DNA from: Symbiodinium natans
Taxonomy: Eukaryota; Sar; Dinophyceae; Suessiales; Symbiodiniaceae
Reading direction: 5' to 3'
NCBI GenBank assembly: GCA_905221605.1
Contig: CAJNDS010002321.1
Location: 172,001-236,000 of the forward strand
DNA length: 64,000 nucleotides
In this document: piece after piece, positions 8,501-14,300 of the stretch
How the letters are laid out: the number at the start of each line of letters is the position of its first letter
Position numbering within the stretch: the first letter of the stretch is position 1
Position numbers and translations under genes: made by a program
Notes under the pieces: model-generated
The model's database searches: none
Told to the model about the DNA's origin: nothing
What the model saw: only the letters and a program-made list of their open reading frames with translations

Positions 8501-11500
8501 TCGCTGAGCTGTTTGGTGTGCCAACCGCATACATTTTGCATGATGTGCCCTTTTAATGCACCCCAGTCATACAGCTTCAGAAGACAGTGTTTGCATTGTG
8601 GCATGCCCGCAACAGAATGTTGTTCGGGTTTGTAGTCAATACTGAGTTTGTTGGCTTGAATCTGTCCGTGTCTGAGCGCCTGGTGTTGCCTAAGGGCTTT
8701 TTGGGTCGGGTAGTATAGGCCACATATGGAGCAGGGATGTTGGCTAGAGCTGGAGAGTTCCACCAGCGTCACAGTGCGTTGTTCCACAGCATGGCTGGCA
8801 AGTTGTTTGTGTAGCATTTGCCAATACTCAAAGGTCTTAGTTTCGCACGTGGCAGGATCGCCTCGTCCTTGTTGCATAGCATCAAGTTTGCGCGCAATGC
8901 GTTCCGTCAGCATGTGTACAGGATCCTTCAGGTTGTAGGTTTCTCTCAGCGTCTGATTACTCACCTTTGTGAGGTGAGCTGGCATGCCTGTGACCGCTCT
9001 GAGTTGGCGGTGAAACCACGCCCTCAGCTTAGTTATCATTTGGCCAGAGAAAGGAGTAGTCAGCAGACCATAAAGCGCACTGTTTACCACGCAAGCCTGC
9101 CAAACCCGTACTCTGTGGTGCCTGGACAATCCCTTGCGTGATCTGATGCTTTTGCGAAGTTGCGTAACTTTCGCCTCAGCTTCAGCAAGCCTAAAGTCAA
9201 GTGTATGGCCGGTGCCCTCTTTCAGTGTGAGCTTGGTGCCAAGGTAAGTGATGGATTCACACATCGGTATGAGATGTGTTTGTGTTCCATCTTGTAGTTT
9301 CCAATGCGCCTGGTTGCGAACTATAACCGTGCGGCTTTTGACAAATTTTTCAAGTTGCGCTCCCTGGACCCGAATGACCAAACTGGATTTATCCGGATTA
9401 ACCTTGAGCCCGTATGTTTCCAACATGTGAAAAAGTGCCACTATCGTCTCCTCCATTTGCTTGGCATCATCCACCGTTTTGAGAAGCCAATGGCCTAAAT
9501 GGTCATCGGCGAACAACGTGAATGGAAGCTGCAGCGGCGTTTGACCAGCGGGAGTAAGATCCCAGAGTAACTGAGACGACAGCACGGCCCATAGGGCTGG
9601 TGCTAGTCGACATCCCTGGCGAATTCCTTGCGTCGTGCAGATGTCTGTCCGGTGAAATTTATCCCTGACCTGGTAAGCAGCCTGCTCGTGGATGGCGGTG
9701 ACGGTAGATCTAAGGTCAGCATCAACCTGGTGGAGCGCCAACGCTCTATCTAGTTTTGCACGGTTGACACGATCAAAAGCTTGGCTGAGGTCGACTGACA
9801 GGAGGCACCCTCCTGATTCGCCTTTGACCTGTCCAGTTTCTTTGCGCTGTCTCGTCAGGAACCTATTCCCACCCAAGGCCTTAAGACCGTCCTTAATGTC
9901 ATGTATGCATGCGTTGACCCTTGCCAGCGCATCCGACGTGTCCCGTGCCGGAAGGTATGCATACTGTGGAGTGTGAGTAAGGCTGGCGCAGGCCTGCATC
10001 AGTAGCTGATTTTTGATGTGGCCTGCAAACGCCTTGCCATCCGGTCTGAGCAGGCCTATAGGTCTGAGAGCAGCTGCGGTGGATGGAGGCTTATGCGGTT
10101 TGGGAAGGAAACACAACTGAGGGTTCTTCCATGCATCAGGTAGTGCAGAGGTTACCGGCTGAAGTCCTTTGGCTATGCAGGCCATGGCTGGCGCCACAAT
10201 TGTCGCGCAGGCCTTCCACGCTGTGGCCGGAGCGGAGTCCGCAGGCACGGCCTTGCCTATAGGAGTACATTTGAGCTGTGTCGTCCATTCACAGGCAGTC
10301 AAAGGCATGCTAAGCATCTGGCCTGGTCGAGTGGGAGATGCCGCCGGGGGAGCGAAGAGTTGTTTGCAGTGTTGGACAAGTGCTTGGTGTTCCTGGTGCA
10401 GAGACATGGGCGATCCATCCGGGTGCTTAAGCATGATCCTGGGCTTGGGCTTCCAGGGCAGGAGTCGCTTGACTGCACCATAGAGACGCTTCGTGTTATG
10501 CGTCTGAGCGGCCCTTTCAGCTTGCTGTAAGTGCCCCAGTGCTATGGCCCGTTGATGCTGGAGATGATATTGCTTGCTCTGCCGTCCTGCCTTGTTGAAG
10601 AGGAGCACCCATTGCCATGTGCGAAGCACTCCTGACAGGGTGAATGGCTTGCATCGCTGAAGATCCCTACGTCTCTGCCACATGTGGTAGACGCGGGCAG
10701 GCAGTGTGATGGTCGAGCCACCTACTTCGTCAGGGTGGGTCAACAGCTCTTTCCACGCAGCAAAGATGGCTTTGCACTGTGCTTTGGTTTGGCCTCGATT
10801 GGTGTGTGCTGATGTAGCTGTTGGGAAGAGGTCAGAGACCTCACGCAGTAGTGTGTGATTGATGTGATCTGCAGTCAGTGGGAGGCCGTGGTTCAAGCTG
10901 TGATTTATCTCCAACTCCACTTTACTCTTTAATTGTGTGATTCGGTGATCCTTCTGGCGATACGCGTAGTCAAGGTCATGTCTCGAGTATTGTAGTTCCT
11001 GTTGCATTTTGGCCTTGGGCAAGTGGAAGTGCTTGATGATTCGGACATCAGCAATGAGGGCCGAGTGTGTGAGCTCTTTCCACGCCCCAAAGGGTGCCTC
11101 TTGTTTGACTACTTGCTTCGCTCTGGTGTCAGCACTTGGTGCGCGCACAAGGATATAGTCAATCTGAGAGTTGCCCGTACGGGTGTGGTTGGTGCATGGG
11201 TCCGTCATATGCCAAGTGTTTAGAGCAACCAGGGCGTTGTCTTGTATGAATCTTGGAAGTGTGAGTGGGTCAAGGGCTTGGTGATAGGCCGAGCGGTTCA
11301 CGCGTGTCCCGATCAATCCGTTTACTGCGTGTACCTCTGAGTTAAAATCTCCCGCTAGAATCAGGGTATCTCTTCTAGCCATGCCCTGTATTGTGGCAGT
11401 GCACTTATCGAGCAGGGTTTGCCGCCTCTGTTTGTTTTGTTCCGGATCATCCGTGTGTATCCAAACATGTTGGTATATGTTAAGTGTTTCGATGGCTGCC

Positions 11501-13641
11501 TCTTTGTGGCATACCTTCACTCTTAGAACTCTGCCTGGGATTATCTCCTGGTAACGAACCATGGAGGCATCGTAACGAGGATGAACCAGTGTGAGCACAC
11601 CCTCTCCCCGTTTTGTTGAGGAGCCAACTGCCATCCAGTTATCAACCTTGAATGCGCAAAAGGCAGTGCGATGCGTTTCCTGTAGGAATATGAAGTCATA
11701 CTGCAGGCCCTCTCCACCAAGAAACGCCTTGACTTCACCCCAGAGGAACCCGCTTAGGCTGTTAACATTGATGGACAGGACCTTGAGACGTTGCTGTGCC
11801 CCACCTCGTGGTCTGCAAGGAGGTCGGCGTGGTTTGGCCGTCGTTAGGCTGGGCATGGTTGCAGTGTGGAGACCCAACTGACTGCAATGCATAAACCTCC
11901 CTCGATATCGAGTGTAGCCAAGTGTATTCTGTGTACTCTGGTGTTGTGCTCTCTGAAAGCTTCTTTTTCGTCCCACCTGAGTGGTGACACCTGCGGCCCC
12001 GAACACCGGCGCCGTTGTTTCGCCAGCCACTTGCTTCCCCACCAGGGATGCGCGAAAGTGGCGATCAGTTGTTGTGGGTCCCCCCGCCCCGTGGGAGACG
12101 GGAACCCTCACCCCCCCTACGCGTGTGATGCGGTGTGTCATCCAAATGAGTGCGTAGAGCCCGGACTTGGGACCGGGCAAGCTCAGTCCAGGTGTAGTTG
12201 TGCTCGTCTTCTCAGGTATGTTTCGTCTTGGTTTAGACTTTTTTGCTGACGTCGATTGCCTTGTACTCAGGCTGCTGATCTTATTAGTGTGTTGCTGTAG
12301 GAGGTTCCTAATGTGTTGCGCCTTGGTGGCAAGCCTGAATAGTTTTTGTAATGGATAAGAAGTGCAGTTTCGGCGCCTCCTGCCTCGTAGGTGTCTGCGT
12401 CTGACGGTCGGTCGTAGTCGCCACTTGCGACCTCGTCTACCAAGACAACTGCGCGCATTTGATGTGACATATGTACAGGCAGCAGTTTGTGTCGCAAGCT
12501 GATTGCATGGCCCTTTTTTGCTGTCGAGAATTGACAGTGGCACTGCAGGACGCGGAGACCGCTTGTCCTGTGCATCTGACACTCCTATCCACGGCTCGAG
12601 GAGCTCTTCGAGCGTGTCGAGCGACTGCCGCCAGCTTAGGCGGTAGTAAATAGCATGTGGGATTCCTTGCATTAGGTCGTGGAGGTGCCTCGCTGCCTCC
12701 CCGTAGATGGCCAGCAGGGCAAGACTCTCCACCGTCTGTTTCTGGTACAACGTGTAGAGATAGCCCTCAACCGCGTCACCCAGCTTGCCCGCCTGCCTGC
12801 GTGTCCAGACATTGGGGTGGCTCTCCGGCCTTGTCATCAAAGCCGCTGTGAGCGACCAAATCCAGTTTCCGCAGGCGGGCATGTTCATCGGGCTGGTGTG
12901 ATACGTCGCATGATGCTGCCTGAAGTAGCCGTGGAGGAAGTTGTGGAGATCGTCTCCATGCGGAATGAGCTTGACCACTGCAGATTTCGCTTCCTGAAGT
13001 AGGCGCTGCTTAGCGTGTCGTACCTCCTCTGGTGCTTGTGCTAGGAGTAGATGGGGCCGTGGTTCCACTGTACTAGCCCTCCGTGCAGCAGACGATCGTT
13101 GTCTTGCTTCTGGTCGTGGTTCATTGGTATTGGACCTCCTAGCTGCAGTCGATCGCGGATTGGCCTCTTGCTCGCCAAGGCCCTGGCTCGAAGCAGCTGG
13201 CATCTGTGTCTGCGGTGCAACGAGGAGATCAAGAGTAAGTGGAGGCTCCGCCTGCTTTTTGAGGGTTGTGAGCATTGGCTCAGGTACCAGGCCGACCACG
13301 GGTGAAGTGTGGAGACCACCAGCTTCACCAGAGTTAGAAGGGCTTGCCCCCTCTATGTGGTCGATGGGGAGTGTTTCTCCACTCCCATCTTTTCCATGAG
13401 GTCCATGTCTCTCCTCCCTCCTGTTCATTGTCTGCTGCTTGTCCAGCCCTGTGTTTTCCGCCTCAACTGTCACGGCTGTGGATTCGTTGCGGTCGAGTAT
13501 CGCCAGTGTCAAGACGGGGTGCGAGGACCGCATGTCCTGTGTAGACGCTGCTCCTATCCATGGTTCGAGAATCTCCGTGAGCGAGTCAAGTGACTGCCTC
13601 CAGCTCAGGCGGTAGTAGATGGCGTGCGGGATTCCTTGCAT
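5566..13641 (-). CDS. LINE ORF2 open frame: EEP endonuclease, reverse transcriptase, zinc fingers, PIP motif, USP-like protease
   Basis: The open frame is 2691 codons, but the functional ORF2 probably starts at M596 (ATG at 11856), just before the endonuclease. Residue-numbered order: duplicated unknown module (about 70-350), basic linker (360-595), EEP endonuclease (619-870; QET, GDFN with D765, SQIDYILV, THSAL), reverse transcriptase (about 1165-1450; VDLSQAFDR, QGIRQGC, FADD with D1379/D1380), C2H2/C2HC zinc fingers (about 1635-1990), a segment of about 340 residues read in the wrong frame (see 6735-7748), PIP-like motif (2330-2337) and USP-like domain (about 2430-2690). It acts, by family, in target-primed reverse transcription at a nicked chromosomal site. 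The frame has no internal stop, but the 337-codon shifted segment means either two indels or frameshifting. The clade is not assigned. Confidence 0.85.
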   Translation of the reverse strand: MQGIPHAIYYRLSWRQSLDSLTEILEPWIGAASTQDMRSSHPVLTLAILDRNESTAVTVEAENTGLDKQQTMNRREERHGPHGKDGSGETLPIDHIEGASPSNSGEAGGLHTSPVVGLVPEPMLTTLKKQAEPPLTLDLLVAPQTQMPAASSQGLGEQEANPRSTAARRSNTNEPRPEARQRSSAARRASTVEPRPHLLLAQAPEEVRHAKQRLLQEAKSAVVKLIPHGDDLHNFLHGYFRQHHATYHTSPMNMPACGNWIWSLTAALMTRPESHPNVWTRRQAGKLGDAVEGYLYTLYQKQTVESLALLAIYGEAARHLHDLMQGIPHAIYYRLSWRQSLDTLEELLEPWIGVSDAQDKRSPRPAVPLSILDSKKGPCNQLATQTAACTYVTSNARSCLGRRGRKWRLRPTVRRRHLRGRRRRNCTSYPLQKLFRLATKAQHIRNLLQQHTNKISSLSTRQSTSAKKSKPRRNIPEKTSTTTPGLSLPGPKSGLYALIWMTHRITRVGGVRVPVSHGAGGPTTTDRHFRASLVGKQVAGETTAPVFGAAGVTTQVGRKRSFQRAQHQSTQNTLGYTRYRGRFMHCSQLGLHTATMPSLTTAKPRRPPCRPRGGAQQRLKVLSINVNSLSGFLWGEVKAFLGGEGLQYDFIFLQETHRTAFCAFKVDNWMAVGSSTKRGEGVLTLVHPRYDASMVRYQEIIPGRVLRVKVCHKEAAIETLNIYQHVWIHTDDPEQNKQRRQTLLDKCTATIQGMARRDTLILAGDFNSEVHAVNGLIGTRVNRSAYHQALDPLTLPRFIQDNALVALNTWHMTDPCTNHTRTGNSQIDYILVRAPSADTRAKQVVKQEAPFGAWKELTHSALIADVRIIKHFHLPKAKMQQELQYSRHDLDYAYRQKDHRITQLKSKVELEINHSLNHGLPLTADHINHTLLREVSDLFPTATSAHTNRGQTKAQCKAIFAAWKELLTHPDEVGGSTITLPARVYHMWQRRRDLQRCKPFTLSGVLRTWQWVLLFNKAGRQSKQYHLQHQRAIALGHLQQAERAAQTHNTKRLYGAVKRLLPWKPKPRIMLKHPDGSPMSLHQEHQALVQHCKQLFAPPAASPTRPGQMLSMPLTACEWTTQLKCTPIGKAVPADSAPATAWKACATIVAPAMACIAKGLQPVTSALPDAWKNPQLCFLPKPHKPPSTAAALRPIGLLRPDGKAFAGHIKNQLLMQACASLTHTPQYAYLPARDTSDALARVNACIHDIKDGLKALGGNRFLTRQRKETGQVKGESGGCLLSVDLSQAFDRVNRAKLDRALALHQVDADLRSTVTAIHEQAAYQVRDKFHRTDICTTQGIRQGCRLAPALWAVLSSQLLWDLTPAGQTPLQLPFTLFADDHLGHWLLKTVDDAKQMEETIVALFHMLETYGLKVNPDKSSLVIRVQGAQLEKFVKSRTVIVRNQAHWKLQDGTQTHLIPMCESITYLGTKLTLKEGTGHTLDFRLAEAEAKVTQLRKSIRSRKGLSRHHRVRVWQACVVNSALYGLLTTPFSGQMITKLRAWFHRQLRAVTGMPAHLTKVSNQTLRETYNLKDPVHMLTERIARKLDAMQQGRGDPATCETKTFEYWQMLHKQLASHAVEQRTVTLVELSSSSQHPCSICGLYYPTQKALRQHQALRHGQIQANKLSIDYKPEQHSVAGMPQCKHCLLKLYDWGALKGHIMQNVCGWHTKQLSDSNNNSQQETKTVKETEPVPHKIDTPHTPVDPKERQHEPRNTTTEESTLLQNEVTLALLQSHEGICTQAALHKTYLKQHCGFCGRWIADAGMIKTHIQRVHTNLARHITSDIHTSCQAFKHLFKRDHTCEWCDRMVHGSDRHCSQCPVLFQLILARTSRQAASASPETQLPAVWPVPHPGMDVAIYLKSPTQDEMQLHIQHMSMLAKTRCLLCGEQVQDIQHWRRHMAQRHDSQKQLVQSLAQSETLLQAHVARPCCWCNVHFPKSAREHRRKCLPLLQLCLYHDLHVSGDHAGATDGGSVGPQLTTGDDAYTTETSVRQTQTAARDAAKVSKGHGQGRRQGSSQGKTGSGPGSRRRVDDGPGVAGRGDGENGLENPGQNSTQTRAPTDDLGGRPELRVLPGHDEPRHCLHVDPGQRNMEHKVRGRHGQHLAEGHAMGSTTHGMESTPRENRVRRQGTTGSRNSRMGNAVSAPVDLQRVESGTEKGATIKSGQPHSRGRKKGSQPAHHKHRQGQHGAPVPKPTTTEAGPAGGSDHHGPDTHRPSTGGSRLPRPGPLGKQLRGQADRSTLETGASGQDDAHQGARETADLKSRQEKFGGKRTPRPMLSQKETEKEQLQTGIRNFFSAPVHAMSAKKPRSTLNDPACTKNRDKGSMDGALGHSVSATTEQPVKSTPKQGQVGIPSRGKHGTAGAGTKVEGSLLAWCTRDRITNEPHARSLALTNPHNLCYANAVIHMLHYARSHDAFISGLGEVNGAIVQASRSNQHLNIARHPAWNFIWPGWQKPTRQHDAAEFLQHLCNRTDCVALKGGWEARRPQAGVYEILDEQFNCPHIRLVVQHPFRIQDAVTAWHTQDPPHALTRPPELLILQIGRFVQSAGGIRKTRQRIEMHKHLTVPTFTGHAGDVVNTPYKLCGGVMHIGKVVTAGHYQAFYFPGDTEDIWSCHLVHDDGQAATPGTDATRQAILTNCYLLAYRINSHV
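5569..6390 (-). other. USP/UCH-type (peptidase C19-like) deubiquitinase domain at the LINE C-terminus
   Basis: A Cys box (NPHNLCYANAVIHML, C2440 at 6322-6324) matches the USP pattern GNTCYMNS. QHDAAEFL matches the QQDAxEF helix that follows in USPs. The His box has H2639 (TAGHYQAFY, 5725-5727), then W2653 and the acidic D2660/D2661 (VHDDG), and ends in YLLAYR as in the family. All three catalytic positions are present, so the fold could be active. It is shorter than typical USP domains (about 250 versus 300-350 residues), with no obvious finger Cys pairs. In family terms it would cleave ubiquitin or ubiquitin-like isopeptide bonds. The substrate is unknown. Confidence 0.75.
6631..6654 (-). 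other. Canonical PIP-box-like motif (QTGIRNFF)
   Basis: Residues 2330-2337 of ORF2 read Q-T-G-I-R-N-F-F, which fits the PCNA-interacting consensus Q-x-x-[ILM]-x-x-[FY]-[FY] exactly. It sits in a basic, Pro/Ser-rich, probably disordered linker about 100 residues before the USP Cys. Human LINE-1 ORF2p also carries a PIP box, there between its endonuclease and RT domains. A chance match cannot be excluded from one sequence. Confidence 0.55.
6691..6713 (+). repeat. LINE hairpin, copy 2
   Basis: GGGG-c-GCGG-AGT-CCGC-ttt-CCCC, all stem pairs Watson-Crick. About 22 nt downstream, in the sense direction, of the stop that ends the shifted-frame segment. Confidence 0.8.
6735..7748 (-). CDS. Shifted-frame segment of LINE ORF2: helical domain between zinc fingers and USP
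   Basis: Within this interval the ORF2 frame gives a G/R/Q-rich, non-protein-like translation, while the overlapping frame encodes a convincing helical protein: a K/A-rich linker, then an acidic-to-amphipathic region (LESLDEETVRTALKTLVKTA), then several helices ending TKELERLQI. I recall homologous sequence sitting in frame between zinc fingers and the USP part in other dinoflagellate LINE proteins. Entry therefore needs a +1 change near 7640 and exit a -1 change near 6738. The first in-frame ATG after the last zinc finger (MTSTSVETT) could also serve as a start. Hairpin copies lie near both transition sites (7627-7637 and 6691-6713). Confidence 0.7.
   Translation of the reverse strand: MRDLAAGAMSTSQSLLENTDESASLCCSSACTMTSTSVETTPEQQMAAVWGLSSPLATTPTPQRQASVRHRLPQGTPQKYRKGMGKGAGKAAPKAKRDRDQEAEDELMMDLESLDEETVRTALKTLVKTALRHEHQLTILEADRSYVFFLDTTNHGIVSMLIQASATWNTKFEEGTVNTSLRATLWGVLLMEWKARLEKIESDAKVLQVAETAGWATRSPLQWIYNEWNPVQKKALPSSRDNLTHEDAKKAVNQLITNTAKDNTVHRFQSLRPLKPDLQAEVITMVLTLTVHQQAAAVYHDLDLLANNCAGKLIGLRLRRERVGKTTLTKELERLQI
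7088..7098 (+). repeat. LINE hairpin, copy 3 (core only)
   Basis: Core GCGG-AGA-CCGC. The outer stem is weak (TGG with CCA only if the bulge is enlarged). Confidence 0.5.
7627..7637 (-). repeat. LINE hairpin core in opposite orientation
   Basis: GTGG-TCT-CCAC on the plus strand is the reverse complement of the usual core. No outer stem. It coincides with the frame change near 7640. Confidence 0.4.
7690..8740 (-). other. Zinc-finger array after the LINE RT
   Basis: At least five C2H2/C2HC-like fingers in the ORF2 frame: CSICG..H..H, CKHC..H..C..H, CGFCGRW..H..H, CEWCDR..H..C, CLLCGEQ..H..H and a final CCWCNVHF..H..C. Such arrays in non-LTR elements usually bind nucleic acid or guide target choice. 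The last finger ends about 40 nt before the frame change near 7640. Confidence 0.75.
8012..8022 (+). repeat. LINE hairpin, copy 4 (core only)
   Basis: Core GCGG-AGG-CCGC with at most 2 bp of outer pairing. Confidence 0.45.
9040..10140 (-). other. Reverse transcriptase domain of the LINE
   Basis: Ordered RT motifs are visible: FLPKPHKPP and ALRPIGLL (fingers), VDLSQAFDRV (motif A Asp), TTQGIRQGCRLAPALW (motif B), LFADDHLGHW (motif C, D1379/D1380 at 9502-9507), then a LINE-type thumb region. All catalytic Asp residues are retained, so this copy could be active in RT. Confidence 0.9.
10225..10252 (+). repeat. LINE hairpin, copy 5
   Basis: Core GCGG-AGT-CCGC (10232-10242) inside an outer GGCCG/CGGCC stem with a larger internal loop. 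The only copy inside the EN-RT block. Confidence 0.55.
11041..11787 (-). other. EEP (AP-like) endonuclease domain of the LINE
   Basis: It starts at LKVLSINVNSL (residue 619) and shows the metal and catalytic signatures FLQETH, LAGDFNSEV (D765 at 11347-11349) and NSQIDYILVR. The final SDH-type motif appears as THSAL, where LINE and ExoIII-family proteins have S-D-H. The missing Asp-His pair at the end is a possible weakness. Confidence 0.85.
12546..12570 (+). repeat. LINE hairpin, copy 6
   Basis: CAGGA-c-GCGG-AGA-CCGC-ttg-TCCTG: five perfect outer pairs. Confidence 0.85.
13301..13329 (+). repeat. LINE hairpin, copy 7
   Basis: GGTGAAG-t-GTGG-AGA-CCAC-cag-CTTCACC: seven perfect outer pairs. 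Paralogue of copy 8. Confidence 0.9.
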
Positions 13642-14300
13642 CAGGTCGTGGAGGTACTTTGCAGCCTCCCCATAGGTGGCCAGCAGGGCAAGGTTCCCCG
13701 CCGTCTGGCTCTAACGTGTACAGATATCCCTCTACCGCGTCGCCCAGTTTTCCCGCGTGGCTACGCCTCCAGACGTTGGGGTGGTATTCCGGCCTTGTCA
13801 TCAATGCTGCAGTAAGCGACCATATCCAGTTCCCACACGAGGGCATGTTCACCGGGTTGGCGTGGTACGTTGCATGGTGCCGCCTGAAGTAGCCGTTGAG
13901 GAAAGTATGAAGGTCGTCTCCATGCGGAATCAGCCTGAGCACTGCCGATTTCGCTTCCCTAAGTAGACGGTGCTTGACTTCTCTCACCTCTAGTGGCGCT
14001 TGTACCAGGAGTAGATGGGGCCGTGGCTCAATGGTACTGGCCCTCCGGGCTGCAGACGATCGTGTTCTTTCCTCGGGCCGTGGCTCTATGGTGCTGGATC
14101 TCCTAGCAGCAGATGACCGTTGTCTGGTCTCCTGCTCATCGGAACATCGGCTCGATGCAGCTGGAGCCTTCATCGGCCCTGCATCGGGAGAATCATGATC
14201 AAGTGGAGGTTCTTCGATCTTCTGGATGGTAGTGAGTGTCAACCCGCATGTTGAAGTGCTCGCAGGTGAGGTGTGGAGACCACTAACCTTACCGGAGGCA
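13495..14300 (-). repeat. Upstream copy of the duplicated module, broken by a 5-nt deletion
   Basis: Parallel to 12530-13330. After GYLYTL it lacks 5 nt relative to the other copy (near 13712), which throws the reading frame out. The tail of the module is then read from the start of the downstream frame (MQGIPHAIYY...). This single indel is what separates the two giant open frames. Confidence 0.8.

Larger units (their letters stand above)
12530..13330 (-). repeat. Downstream copy of a ~965-bp tandemly duplicated coding module
   Basis: Encodes LIPHGDDLHNFLHGYF, SLTAALMTRP, KLGDAVEGYLYTLY and LMQGIPHAIYYRLSWRQSLD, all matched by the other copy at about 13495-14300. The module (about 230 residues, helical, preceded by SSAARRAST repeats) is not a family I recognise. 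This copy is intact in frame. Confidence 0.85.

Noticed and set aside
13235-13260. GTGGAGGCTCCGC as another hairpin
   Set aside because: The loop is enlarged and the stem needs a T-G pair; the homologous place in the other module is degenerate. Not counted.
13522-13545. Hairpin copy expected at the homologous site of 12546-12570 in the other module
   Set aside because: The core reads GCGAGGACCGC, so the GCGG/CCGC stem is broken. Treated as a decayed copy and not counted.
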